NCBI GenBank assembly: GCA_022393335.1
Contig: JAJEKB010020677.1
Location: 599,068-663,067, forward strand
Direction: 5' to 3'
Origin: Macrotrachela quadricornifera
Taxonomy: Eukaryota > Rotifera > Eurotatoria > Philodinida > Philodinidae
Length of the DNA stretch: 64,000 nt
In this document: piece by piece, positions 11,902 to 24,049 of the stretch
How the letters are laid out: the number at the start of each line of letters is the position of its first letter
How positions within the stretch are numbered: position 1 is the stretch's first letter
Notes under the pieces: generated by a model
The model's database searches: none
Seen by the model: only the letters and a program-made list of their open reading frames with translations
Told to the model about the DNA's origin: nothing
Position numbers and translations under genes: made by a program

Positions 11902-13922
11902 GAGACAAACTTATGGTCAAATGGAAAAGCAACTACAACTGATCATCATCGAAATTTAAAGAGAAAAAAGAAAAAGTGAGTTTTTCTTTTCTATTTAATC
12001 TATTGTAAATATAATCATTTTTGAATTTTTATTGATGCTCTCCAAAATGCATAATTATCTCTATAATCGTTGTTCTACTTATACTTGGTGCAGTGATTGC
12101 TACAATTCTTGCTGTTTTGTTGATAAAAACTGAGTCAAAATCTACAACAAGTAAGACAGTATTTCTTTTCTTTTTTCTTATATTTGAAATATAATAAAAC
12201 AAAGAACGTTCATCATATGACTATATATGATTGTTAAAGAGATTATATTGTAATCATTAGTAGCAAATAAGAACAGTCATCCTGTGCTATGATGTTGAAC
12301 ATTCTGGAATTCCGTCTTGAAATTGCTAACTTATTTCAGTGACTACACTGTAACCATAAAGTCCAGCACAAGGGTGAGGGAATGAAGTAATTCCGCGACA
12401 GAATATCAAGAACTATGTCGAAGCAGAATCAGACGGAATTCTTAGAAATTGCATCTGCACTGAAATATTGGGATTCTGAAATTGACTCCACAATGTTTAA
12501 TATTGCGAAATAGAGTGTATTCTCGCAAATAGAATTTTAACGATTGTGAAATAATACTGAAACATCCTATTTTTGTAGCCCGTACCGTTACACTTCAGTG
12601 GAATTCAACAGGTACAACTGTAGCTGGTATAACAAATTCACCGGGTGTAGCTAGCAATAAATTGACAGTTCCTTATGGATTGGCATGGGATTCATCTGGT
12701 GCACTTATAGTTGCAGATTTCGGCAATGGTCGAGTACAAAGATGGGTAATAGGTGCGTCGGATGCCACTACAATAGCTGGACAGAAGAATGGATCACTCG
12801 GTAATGATTCGAGTCACTTATACACTCCTGTTGGTGTTCTGATGGATGCGAATGATAACGTCTATGTGGTAGATAGGCTTAATCATCGACTTCAATTTTG
12901 GACTAATGGCACATCATCGGGTACGACTATCGGAGGCGTCTCAGGTAAGAATGTCAATGACTGGAAAGAAAGACATGTAGCAAATCTTTTTTTTCTTTAT
13001 GGATTACAATATCAAAACATTAGTGTTTCATGAATTCTAAGCATCAGATGAATTAATTGTAAAAATACGAAAGAAAATTTTATAAATCTTTAAACAAAGG
13101 AATTCGAATTGAAATTGTGCTTTCAACCAGATACGATAAAAATTGAATTATTAGTATTAAAATTATTCAAAGAATAGTTTTACTAATATTGTATTAATAG
13201 ATAAAACTTAATACATCGATCTGTTTACTATTAATTCATTTAATATTCAAAATTTATCAAAGGCAAGAATATTTATTAGATCGTTCTAGACAATTTCGCA
13301 TGTATTAATGAAATTCATTATCGATATGCTTATAGGTTTTCCGGGAAGTTCAAGTGGATCATTTAATAATCCATCAGCTATTGTAAGTGATTCAAACTTT
13401 AATACATTTTATATAACGGATAGTGCTAATCAACGTGTGATGCGCTATATATCTGGTTCATCGTCAGGTACAGTGGCTGCTGGAGGAAATGGATATGGAA
13501 CAAATATTACGCAGTTATCCAGTCCTATTGGTCTCTACTTTGATTCCGTGTCAAATAGTCTAATAATTGCTAATTATGTTGGTCACAATATTGTTCGTTG
13601 GGTATTAGGAGATAGTAGTTGGACACTTGTTGCTGGTAACACCAATGGTTCGCCTCTTAACACTTCGACAACATTCGATGGCCCTGTAGGTGTAACTCTT
13701 GATCCAATGGGCAACATTTATGTTGCAGATTCAAATAATCATCGAATTCAATTTTTCTTAGCTGGACAATCAACTGGTACAACAATTGCTGGTGTCACAG
13801 GAATACCTGGCACGAACTCTACTTATTTAAGAACTCCTTATTGGGTAATTCTTGATAACCAACTCAATTTATATGTGTCTGATACAGTTAATTATCGAAT
13901 ACAAAAGTTTCAACGTTACTAA
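11902..13922 (+). CDS. NHL gene A: TM-anchored NHL-repeat propeller protein
   Basis: Four exons fit in phase: 11902-11975, 12047-12150, 12579-12944 and 13336-13922, totalling 376 residues. Exon 1 encodes a short hydrophilic segment ending in a Lys/Arg cluster. Exon 2 is a transmembrane helix (IIVVLLILGAVIATILAVLL) followed by a Ser/Thr linker. Exons 3 and 4 encode about five to six NHL blades with the recurrent pattern 'hhhADxxNxRhQ' (for example VADSNNHRIQFF). Basic residues before the helix suggest a cytoplasmic N-terminus and an extracellular propeller. NHL propellers usually bind protein or RNA ligands; the ligand here is unknown. Oddity: the acceptor of exon 2 lacks AG. The phase fits exactly if 12046 was once G, so the gene may be a recent pseudogene or may start differently. 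The last exon equals that of NHL gene B in length (587 nt). Confidence 0.7.
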
Positions 13923-15849
13923 ATAAAAATTCGATTTATCGATGCATATATATGGATTTTACACGTACTCTTGTTTTTTACCTATTTTTTTTTATAATAA
14001 AGAATTACAGAAGCAAATTCAATTCTATCTTAAAAGAGAGGGAACACAAGTGTATATTCCGAATTTCAAATGAGATTATCTAGGTTTGCTACATCATGTG
14101 CCTTGATGTCAAATACAAAACAATTAACTATTGAGATTATTTAAATAAAATGTTGAGCTTGAAACATTTTCTTCATTCACATTCTCACTATTGCAGTATG
14201 ATATCACTCTATATATGTATAAAAAGTGGATTCTGTTCATGGAATGAGTGCATATTGTGCTATAGACAGTTATGATGATATTATCAATAATATGAAGAAT
14301 ATTTTTTCCTGTACTAAATGGTTGTTTACAAAAGAATCTATTTTTTATCGACAAATCTATGAATGTAGGGAAATGCTTGAAAGATAGAACGTAGTAGAGC
14401 CAATTTTAAAAATATATGACGATTATACAATACTAGGAATTAACAAACAATTTAATGAAATATTATTTTTACATTACTAAATTCTCTATGATTTCTAATC
14501 AATAATAAAATATGAATTTAAAAGTTAAGATATAAGATTAGATTTATTTTGTTTTAATTTAACACAAACAATTTCAATTGAAAAATTTTTGGCTATTCCT
14601 TTCAACCTCGAATCAATTATTAAAAAGATAAGCCATTTAATATCAATATTATTTACATATTAATATAATATTTATTTTCATCAAGTTTTATGTTTTATAG
14701 TCAAATAATTTTTTCATAGACAATAAATAATCTAGATGAAAATTTTTAATGATTTAATGAGAAAAGATGTTATCTTTTTGATTATATAAATGCGTTAAAA
14801 GTGTAAAAAATGAACATGTTTTTATGATCTAAAGAGTAACATCTTTTTTCATTAAATTTCTAACAAAGAATCAAGCGATAATGTAGCAAAAATACGTAAC
14901 AATATGTTGATTTTATTAGCTGATATATATATATAGCGTTGATCAGATTTATTTTAAGACTGTTACTGATCTAGTACATGATTATTATTGACCAGCCATC
15001 GATTTTTCCTTAAGTTCTATTAATCTGGACAAATTGCTATCTAAGTCGTTTAGCTTTTAATATAATCGCCAGTCAAACGCTTTAAAGAACATAAGAATGC
15101 AAGAGTGAGATTTTGTAATTAATAAAAGTATTAATTATAGAATTTGATACATTGATGATGTTATCTACAACTTAACAATTGAATCAGTTACTGTATTGCT
15201 TTCTTACTGTTTTGTGTCCTAACGTATGCTATAAATGATATTTATTGTGTATGAAATATAACGATACTATAACTCAAGGATGAAAAAGCAGCTCTCTAGG
15301 ATCTCATAGATTCCAATGTTCGATTTTCCTCCCTTGTCAATAATTCTCGTAAATAGGATTCTTTTGCGCTGGCATGCAGAATTCCGAGGAGATCAGATCC
15401 GAACCACTTTGCCGACAAGAATATGAAGTAAAAAACATTGAAATTAGTTTAAAATATTCTATCAGAAAACTTTAAATTAGGTTAAGACAAAAGATTTTAA
15501 TCATGGGTCTCATTTCTCATTTTTTCTCTCAGCCTTTTATTGTAACTCGTTTTGTTATATCTCTTTTAAATAAAAGGCGTTGAAATCCGAAAAAAAACAA
15601 AGCAGCCAATCATACTCTAAAAGCAAGCAAATCTGAAGTTTTTAAAGCATGCGTTCAAATGAAGGAGCTGATCAAAGTTAGTAATGATCAATCTATTTCA
15701 AGGGTGAGGATAGCTTTGATTAAAAAAATTCAAAAAAAAGAACAAAATGAAGTCGAAATAGAGATTAAAAAATCGATGCGCGAAGAACCAGCTTCAAAAA
15801 CATGTAAAGAAGACAAAATCAGAGAGTCTAGACTTCAAAATGTTATTGC
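13923..15849. other. Intergenic, with a charged short ORF at 15659-15898
   Basis: Mostly very AT-rich. At 15659-15898 a 79-codon frame is rich in Lys and Glu and starts with ATG after a longer open stretch. I do not recognise it; it abuts the truncated end of the gypsy element and could be a fragment of a disrupted host gene or chance. Nothing else is supported. Confidence 0.3.
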
Positions 15850-15851
15850 TA

Positions 15852-18116
15852 ATCGTCGTAATGGACGATCACATATCTCATTTACAGTTGGCTCTTGACA
15901 TTTTCGCTGCTGCAAAACTTGTTCTCAATGTTTCGAAATGTGAATTAGCGGTGGAAAAAGTTGTTGTTCTTGGTCATACTATATCTGCAACATCTGTTAC
16001 ACCTACCACTGATGCTGTAAAAGCGATTTTAGATTTATCCGAACCTCGTACTCTAAAACAAGCAAATAAATTTCTTGGTGGCCTTGCCTATTATCGCAAA
16101 TTTGTTCCACACTTTACTGCTCTTGCTGAACCCATACATAAGGTTACTAATTTAACTAAAACTCGTCGCTATCTTTTTCAATGGACCCATGAACAATCCG
16201 CTGCATTTTAGGCTCTTAAACATATGCTCACCACTGCACCTCTTTTCCTTTGATTACCTGTTGATGGTTTCCTTCTTCAATTAGCTACTGATGTTAGTGG
16301 TATGGCAACTAGTGGTGTATTATATCAAGATATTCATGGTCAACGACATAATCTATTTTAACATTCCAAAGTTCTCTCTCCCGTCGAGCAATGATATTCA
16401 GTTCCTGAAAAGAAAGCTTTAGCTATTTTTCATTGTCTTCGAAGAATGCGAACTTTCATGCTTGGTTGAACTGTTTATATTCATACTGGTCATTGTCCCA
16501 TTTGTACCATCTTACAAAAACTTGTTAACAATCGTCGTATGTAACGTGTGACTAATTTAATTCAGGAATATCAAATCGCTGAAATGAAACATATTGACGG
16601 TAAAAACAACTGTCTCACTGATTATCTTTCTCGTACTTTGGATGATCCACTTTTTGATATTCCGTATGGTCTTGAAAGTAAATTTCTAGTTACGAACGAT
16701 TCCACTTTGTCTTCGTTTCATCCGTTGGATTAAATTTCAGCTATGACTCTTCGTTCTCGTCCAAAACACATTCAACTATCTAACCTGACTGTTCCTGATC
16801 TCGATTCAACTTCTTCTGATGTCCTTTCAACTTGTTCATCGGAATCATCTACTTCGGTGTCATTACGTTTTACTACTGCATCTTCACCAAATTCTTTCGA
16901 TGTTTCTGCCTTACTATATGAACAACAACGTGATCCAGACCTTCATCGTATTTTTCAACAACTTACTGATCGTACTGCTTCTTCTCCTTTAACTTCTTCG
17001 TTTATCATTAAAAATAATATTCTTTATAAACTTATATCTCGTACACCTACATCTACACGTAAATTAACTATGCTTTATCTACCATCTTCGATGGTCAAAT
17101 CTCTTCTGATTGCAACACATGATGATCCATATCAAGGTGATCATTTTTCTGTTGATAATATGTTTTTTAAGCTTCGTCTTCATTATTGGTGTTCTCGCAT
17201 GTTTCACATCATTCAACAACATGTACGCGTTTGTATTCCTTGTCAACAGTACAACTTCTCTCGGTAAAAACCACCTGGTCATCTTCGTTCTGTTCCACCT
17301 ACTGCTGTTCCGTTTTCGATTATTGGTATGGATTATTATGATCCTTTCGTTACTTCTTCTAGTGACAATAAATATATTCTTGTTGCTACTGACTTGTTTA
17401 CGCGATTTGTTACAGCTATTACTTTACCTTCAAATACAACTTTAACTCTTTTTCGTTATATCTTCTATAAATATGGTGTTTGTTCTACGCTTATTACTGA
17501 TTAAGGAACACATTTCAATAACTAACTCATGCATGCATTTCAACATCTTCTTGGGTCTAATCACATTTTTAGCACGCCTTATCATCCCCTATCGAATGGA
17601 ATTGTGGAACGATTCAACGCTTCTATGGTCGTTCAAGGTTCAAAGCTCCAACAACAACATCATAACAATTGGGATGATTATCTCAATGCTGTTGTGCTCG
17701 CTTTTAATAATTCTCCACACAAGACCACTCAATTCTCTCCATTTGAGCTGTTATTTGGTCGTGCTCCCCAACTCCCAATTGATTCTCCCCCTTGCATCTT
17801 TTATTTTGATCGTCCAAATGATCGTTTCGTTCATCTAAAAAAATCTTTAATGTTTGTCATCAACAGGGAAAAAATTAATATTCTTGTTCAACAATCTTCC
17901 GTTAAAACTCGATATGATCGTCATCGTGGTGATCCTCATTATCAAATTAGTGATCGTACTAAACTTGATCCTTGTTACTCAGCTGATCGTCAAATCATTG
18001 TGCAGGTCACTCACCTCACCTATATTGTTCGTCATCTATCAACTGGTATCGAGCGTTCTTATCACGTATCAGATTTACGCCCTGTAATTTTGAAAACTGG
18101 TGAACCGCCCTCTTAA
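15852..18116 (+). pseudogene. Gypsy pol remnant: RT C-terminus, RNase H, integrase
   Basis: One reading frame (codon starts divisible by 3) runs from about 15852 to the TAA at 18114 without a frameshift, but with ten internal stops at 16209, 16251, 16359, 16392, 16467, 16542, 16731, 17265, 17502 and 17523. Recognisable in order: the RT segment ending the palm (VLNVSKCEL, GHTIS, FLGGLAYYRKFVPHF); RNase H (LATDVSG, EKKALAIF, with the later TDH-like motif reading TGH); the integrase zinc-binding region (H...H...CIPCQQ); the DDE core (IIGMDYYDPF, ATDLFTRF, LITD, HPLSNGIVERFN); and a C-terminal domain. Five stops are in the short RNase H region. All are TAA, TAG or TGA where CAA, CAG or CGA would restore Gln or Arg. 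Not functional unless stops are read through. Confidence 0.85.
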
Positions 18117-18171
18117 TTTTTACTTTCTTTCTTCTATCTTTTAATATTCGTACATATTTTTTCCGCATATT

Positions 18172-19041
18172 GTGTTTTGCTCGTGCTGGTGTTCGTCATT
18201 TTTCTCATTCATTTATCGTCATTCCTCTTGGTTCTATATCATGACGTTCAGTATCTCTTTGGTGGTGTTTCTCATTATTTTGCTCGCTCTTCTTCTTCCA
18301 CGGTCTTCAGTTATGCTACGTTCTTGGTTTTGTAGCACTTGTGCTGTTTGTCAAGTATGTCCATCATGTACACTTCAAGTCAACGTTTCTCTTCATGGTA
18401 AATGTCACGCAAATATTAATGATTGTAACTGTCATTGTCTTACTCAACAAAATCTTCACGATTGCCATCTTCAGTGATCCCGTCATCTTGGGGTTACTTT
18501 TAACAACATATTTGTCACTCAAATGAGTAATCATCTTCTAAAGCATCATTTATTGTTCTGACTGATTGGTCTCTCTTTCTTCAATCTACTTCTTTTATTT
18601 CTTTTCGGTGCATTCGTCTTCCTTGCGCCTGATCCTTTTGATCGTTGGACCCAATGAAAGTCACGATCTTGTCTTCAACGTCGCAAACGTATCATGCACA
18701 AGTTGAATTTGGTGGAGCCACCAGTGTCTTTAATTGATTTGCCTACATCGAATCCGCTTTCTTCTATTTCTGCACGTCTAGAAACTCATACTCAGTTAAT
18801 GGCTAACTTCAGTAAAGAATTACAAGCTATTTATATTCCACCTCCATCTTCTTGTGCTACCACCGTTTCAATTTTTTTTCTTTTGTTCTTCTTCTTTGTT
18901 TTTCGCTTACACGGAGGAGGTATTAGCGATCACGATATGCTCGCTACTCTCTCCTTTTATTCTGTTCTGTTCTGTTTTAATCCTCAATGGGAAAAGAGGT
19001 TCATTCACATTTTTTCTCTCTTGAATAAACATTGCCTTTGA
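18172..19041 (+). pseudogene. Gypsy third ORF (env-like position), broken by TGA stops
   Basis: Downstream of integrase, one frame (starting at 18172) spans to 19041 with three in-frame TGA stops at 18475, 18544 and 18655. It has three hydrophobic segments: about 18241-18300, 18547-18612 and 18870-18905. Between the first two is a Cys/His-rich stretch (several CxxC-like pairs). A basic cluster follows the second helix. The position 3' of pol and the membrane-protein character match env-like ORF3 of retrovirus-like elements, but I recognise no specific envelope family; it may be a membrane protein of other origin. The frame runs into the polypurine-like tract. Non-functional as it stands. Confidence 0.55.
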
Positions 19042-19126
19042 TTATAGAATCTCTCATGTTTTTTTTTCATTTAAAAGATATCATCCTATAGTGGAGAGCT
19101 CGCACCTTAAACTTTTTTTAAACTTC

Positions 19127-19249
19127 TAGGCATTTTATTGATAATTTAGCCTACAGAGTGGTATATAGTAACAAATCCAATGAAGATATTTTCATTTCAG
19201 ATTATTGTATACCATCCTATAGGCTAAATTGTCAATAAAATGCCTATAA
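19127..19249. repeat. Inverted repeat, arms about 41 bp
   Basis: 'aggcattttattgataattt' near 19127 is matched in reverse complement by 'caataaaatgcct' near 19231-19243, and the match extends through 'agcctacag.gtggtata'. The spacer is about 40 bp. Weaker complementarity extends outward. The form is that of a small MITE or hairpin. Confidence 0.75.
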
Positions 19250-20174
19250 GTCTGAAAAAAAGATCTATGAGGATTTTTCATGCCCATATTCGGAATCAAC
19301 ATAGTTGATAACCTAGAACTCATTAGGTTTGACCTAAAACGCAATTTGACAGTTGGAAAGGTTCTCTCATTAGTGTTTTTCACGCTAGGATGAGTGACAC
19401 TGTTTAAAAAGATCACGTGTGACGCTTACAGACAACGCTTAGACTAATCAAAATCATTTGATATCGACTTATTTCTAATTATCTAGTGCATTGGTAGGAG
19501 ACGATTTGTGATTTAGACTGCATAAACTAACGCTAATCTATCTCAGCGTCCTGATGTAAAATCAGCTTTTATCTGTTTTTTTAATCTTTTTTAAATAGTC
19601 TGGATAGGGCCGATGAACAAAATAAACTAGGCATGACTGGTTTCAAAGACGTTTTGATCTAATCTAGACGTGATTGAAGGACATTTCTTCAAACGATAAC
19701 TACAGTAGTCATGGCGGGTGTACAAGATATTTCAGACAAGTCAAGTCGACCATTTTCCTTTATTTTTTTACTTAACTGGAATATTTTCTCTAGTTATTTC
19801 AAAATATTGTTTAAGTATAATAGTATTTGGAATAAAACCGACATCGTTTTCGAGTTTCAGAGAAGTTCACCAGCTTATCAATCAAACATCAAGTACGTCA
19901 AAATTTTGATTTTGAAAGAACTCATGCTCGTCAAAAGTCGTTAAAAAATTACGTTTCAATCCAAATTCTCATCTTCTTCTGACACTCCTATTAGAAGATG
20001 TAAAATGGTTTTGAACTTACTTTTAAGTATTATTTGATCAGTTTTAAACAATTATAGAGAGTTTTTTTTAATTTAATATTTGATAATCATATATGATACT
20101 AGTAAATATCAAATTCAAACAAATAACGTAAGAAAAAATGCGACATGTAAGTACGAAAAGAGAAGGTACAGAAA

Positions 20175-20336
20175 CACTAGTAATATATTTATTTGCTTTA
20201 ATTTTTGATCAATTTTTGTAGAGTTTTTGGCCATGTTTACTTGCAGCATGATCAAACATAATAGCTAAAGACAACTGAACATAGTTGAAAATTCTACAAA
20301 AATTGAATAAAATTTAAAAATAAATATATTAGTATT
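20175..20336. repeat. Inverted repeat, arms about 60 bp
   Basis: 'ctagtaatatatttattt' near 20177 pairs with 'aaataaatatattagta' near 20317, and 'caatttttgtagag' pairs with 'ctacaaaaattg'. The spacer is about 40 bp. It is MITE-like; no target duplication was identified. Confidence 0.75.
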
Positions 20337-22246
20337 ATTTGTGCGATTTATTTTTTTCATAATAAATGTCACTTTCTTATTAATTGTAATCTGTGCATGT
20401 TGGTTAAATCCATTACATAAATTCTGATAGAATAAGTTTATACGGTATGTATTATATGTATTTAGTCTTTAGCATAGAGACGCATAATCTTCACAGACAT
20501 GCTTGAACGAGTACTCGAAAATTTTTTCTATCTAAGAAACTATTTGAAAATCTATTCAATCTGAGAGGATTTATGAAAAACATACTTTTCTTATAATCAC
20601 AAACTTAGTAAACTTGTTCTCTTATTCATATATGATGTTCGTCTTACTTTTTAGCTTAATAAAATAAATCCATATGGTTGTAAACACAAAGCAATCAATC
20701 ATTTTCAAGTAAAAATTTCCATTAACTTAACGGTTTAATAATTTTTCTTGTTACAATTTTTGATATGCAACCATGTTAAACTATACTCTAAATAAGGTTT
20801 CACACAGTTTATTACGTTAAGGTATTTATTTAACGCATTTTATTATGTTAATACTTATTCTACACATGAAACTCACGTTTTCACGTTCAAAAACGTAATA
20901 AAAACCGTCGAAATTATATAAAATTTTATGAGTCGTACAAAATAACTAGTTTATACTAACAGAAATTTATTACATAATATTAGTAATTTTTTCTATTGCG
21001 TCACATATGTCGTATAGTACGAAACGTACGATACATTTATTTTTTACGTAAATAGAATCGATCGTCTTCAATATAACATTATTGATGTATTAAGTACTTC
21101 TTTTTTGTAAGCTTCTTTTTAGCAGTATACACACCTAATAGTGAAATCGTCCTTTTTTTTTATTTATTGAAGTCGAAATTTTTTCGATAAACTCCTAGTG
21201 CTTAGAAAAATCTTTTATTTTCACAACAGGATCTATACGTCTATTGGTATATGCTATCTTGTAACTTCAAATATATGCAAATGCACCATCTTTTTTAAAA
21301 AAAGAAAATAAATTAATATATTTTTGCTCTAAAAATAAATCAGAATGCTTGACTTCCAGAAAATTAATATTATTAGAAGAAAGTTCATAAAAAGTCGTAT
21401 CAATGTGTAGGATGAGAGTGATCGGTAAATGAATAGCGCGGCTATAGAGAAGGAAGATCTTTAAAACAAAATTTGTTTTTCGTGTACTATCAGTTAAACA
21501 TTGGAAGCTGAGTTCTTTAAGTATAGATGCCGTGGATAGATTAATATTATCTAACGTAATGTTTACTTATATCAGATGTATTTGATTGATTTAAGGCATT
21601 TTTACGATCGCTTACCTATTATTATTTAAGTCTATAACAATTTATATTTGTTACTAAAATCATTGAACTACCAATTGAAAGATAATGATATCATCGAAGT
21701 AGAAACCTTAGAAATTTGTTTTTCGAAATAATTTTGAGCTCCTTAAAACTTATAAAACCTTTTGAAGTTTTGAAGCCGGCTGTTTTTTCGTAGAATATAC
21801 CGGTGACAAGGATAATATATAGATCGTATCCTGTCGTTATAGTCAGTTGCTCGATTTGAATTTAGCAACCAGATTAAAAATAATGGGCAGAATTGAAATT
21901 GAGATCTTCCATTCACAATTTTCCGAAAATTTGTCATCATATTTGATCGTACGTATTTTATCTGAGTACATCATACACATTTGAAACTGTTTTATATTAA
22001 TTACATTATATAATTATTTGTTGGCCTTTTGCAAACTGAATGTAGAAAAAAATTTTCTAAGCGTTATTTCTGAAGGTGTATATGAACAGATTTCTGCTCT
22101 TCATTTCATACATACGCTAGACTCTTCAAAATAAACCTTTGAATAGCTTTCCTCTTGGTCCAATATCATAAATCTTTCGTTCTTTTAGGATTCTTCGGTT
22201 TTTTTAACAATATTCTTTCTTACTAAATAATAGTGTAACCAGAATC

Positions 22247-23152
22247 ATGCGAAAATGTTATACTATAGCTTACATATATCTTCTCACAATGTGCATCCTA
22301 TGGTTTACCTTATATATTATACGTTATGCATGGCGAAATCGTTCACCATCGCAAATGGTTTATGAGGTGGATGTTGCTCGAAACACGAATGCAACTTGGG
22401 CGCGACGTCGTATCCCTCGATTGATTCATCAAGTCTGGCGTACACACAATGTACCCTTACGATGGAATGCCACATTTCATTCGGTACTGGCACAGAATAT
22501 TGGTGAGTTTACGCATCATTTGTGGACAGATGAAGAAATGCACGAATTTGTCCGAAAACATGAACCAGATTTCTATAAGAATACATACATAACCTATCCA
22601 TATGAAATTCAACGTGTCGATTCGTTTCGCTATGTATTACTGTATCACATGGGCGGTATCTATATTGATTTGGATAACGGTTGCAATCGTTCCTTCAAAG
22701 ACTTATTAGTTACATTGGAAGCACTCGATCCAGAATCGCCTAATCTAGCTGCATTTCCTCGCGACAAATTTACAATCAGCATTGAGAGTGATTTTTTGAT
22801 TAGTACCGTTGGTCATCCATTATACAAACAACTTATTTCCAGATTGCATATATTCAACCATTACTTCCTTCTCAAATTTTGGACCGTGCAACTCAGTACT
22901 GGTCCAATTTATGTCTCTCTCCAAGAGCGTCTCTTCAGCTCCTCATCACGACAAGCTACGGTGCGAATATTAGATTATGATGTCGTTCAACCCATGTTTA
23001 TTTGGAAAGTAATAGGACGTGAATGGGTCGGTAAAGATGCCACAGTTTTGTTCTATATTAGCGCAAATAGCAATATAATTCTTGGCTACTGGAAAATATT
23101 CACTGTCTCTATTATTATTCTCATTTTGATTAAATGGTATAGATCAAAATAA
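22247..23152 (+). CDS. Type II membrane glycosyltransferase with DxD motif (GT32-like)
   Basis: A single-exon ORF of 301 residues starts at an ATG preceded by 'agaatc'. Residues 5-27 form an N-terminal signal anchor, typical of Golgi glycosyltransferases. The core has the order seen in the Gly_transf_sug/GT32 family: RLIHQVWRT at 58-66, W and hydrophobic strand elements, then FRYVLLYHMGGIYIDLDNG at 127-145, with the metal- and nucleotide-sugar-binding DxD at D141-L-D143. A second hydrophobic segment near the C-terminus (about 272-296) suggests another membrane anchor. Relatives include yeast Och1-type mannosyltransferases and the mannosyl-inositol-phosphoceramide synthase subunits, which act in the secretory pathway. 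Sugar donor and acceptor cannot be told from sequence. Intronless form could reflect retroposition or transfer, but composition resembles the neighbours. Confidence 0.85.
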   Translation: MRKCYTIAYIYLLTMCILWFTLYIIRYAWRNRSPSQMVYEVDVARNTNATWARRRIPRLIHQVWRTHNVPLRWNATFHSVLAQNIGEFTHHLWTDEEMHEFVRKHEPDFYKNTYITYPYEIQRVDSFRYVLLYHMGGIYIDLDNGCNRSFKDLLVTLEALDPESPNLAAFPRDKFTISIESDFLISTVGHPLYKQLISRLHIFNHYFLLKFWTVQLSTGPIYVSLQERLFSSSSRQATVRILDYDVVQPMFIWKVIGREWVGKDATVLFYISANSNIILGYWKIFTVSIIILILIKWYRSK

Positions 23153-24049
23153 CAACAATTTTTGATTATACTTCTCTTTAAGCAGTCAAAATATAACTCT
23201 TATCTGAAAAATCGCTAAGCAAAGTTGGCGTTCGATGCATAAATCGAATAAAATTATAAACGAAACAAGTTACTTTGTAAACTGTTACTAGACAATTTAA
23301 GATTTATTATAAAAATTAATTACACTGGCGCACTCTTAAAATAAGTTATGTGTAAGAAGAAGTATTCATCAGATCATATAAGTTGAAATTTTATATTAAT
23401 TTATAAAGAAAATCTGTCGTTGTCAGTAGAATAGCGTTTCATCTCATATAGGATAGATATTGAGTCAACATAGTAGTTTAGTTTCTTTTTATTTTATTGG
23501 AAAAGATTACAAGTACGGTTCTTTTGAGAGTAAAATGTGAAACATACATATTTTAAATAGACTAGAAAATAATTTATTACGAAGACTTTCTTATTATGAC
23601 ATATACTTTGAATTGTCTTGTATAGAATTAGTAGAAAAGTCGTTAGTTTGTGATAGAAATTTAATGGTATTTGTTAGCGGATGCCAATACTATTTATTTT
23701 ATTGTATCAAGAAAATATATCAGACAAAACAGTAAAATCAAATGAACTAATCAATCATTATGACGAAATTTGTGAGAGAAATTGAAAGAATTAATGCTAA
23801 ATATACTAGTAGTTAATTGATGTACATTTATATATTATGTTGTGAAACTGTCGTCTGAGATCTACATACCAAAATCGTTATTGTCTTTATGTGAAAAAAC
23901 AACACTAATGGTGTAAATGAAGATTGAGTGGGAAAATCAATTAATACTTGCAACATGAATAGATCAGAAAAATTATTGATTTTTTCGTCAAAGGATATAA
24001 TGTCAATGATTATCATTTTATGTCACTATTTTTAAACAACTGTAGCATA

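Larger units (their letters stand above)
15850..19060 (+). mobile_element. 5'-truncated Ty3/gypsy LTR retroelement with third ORF
   Basis: Order: RT thumb and connection, RNase H, integrase, third ORF, polypurine-like tract, putative 3' LTR. The element starts abruptly within reverse transcriptase near 15850; gag, protease, most of the RT palm and the 5' LTR are absent. A purine run GGAGGAGG at 18913-18920, followed by TATTAGCG, could be the polypurine tract and LTR start, and AATAAA at 19024-19029 would be the polyadenylation signal of R. No second LTR copy is present in the window. Bdelloids are known to carry retrovirus-like gypsy families with a third, env-like ORF, and this element fits that layout. 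It is dead: stop codons interrupt every frame. Confidence 0.8.
19061..22246. other. Gene-poor region with small inverted repeats
   Basis: Apart from the two inverted repeats listed separately (19127-19249, 20175-20336), I see no gene. The sequence is AT-rich with many short homopolymers. The promoter of the glycosyltransferase gene should lie at its right end; no TATA box was clear. Confidence 0.4.

Noticed and set aside
15852..19041. Reassigned stop codons (ciliate-like code) as explanation of the gypsy stops
   Set aside because: All other genes in the window use TAA and TGA as normal terminators, so recoding of the organism's code is not tenable; mutation or readthrough remain.
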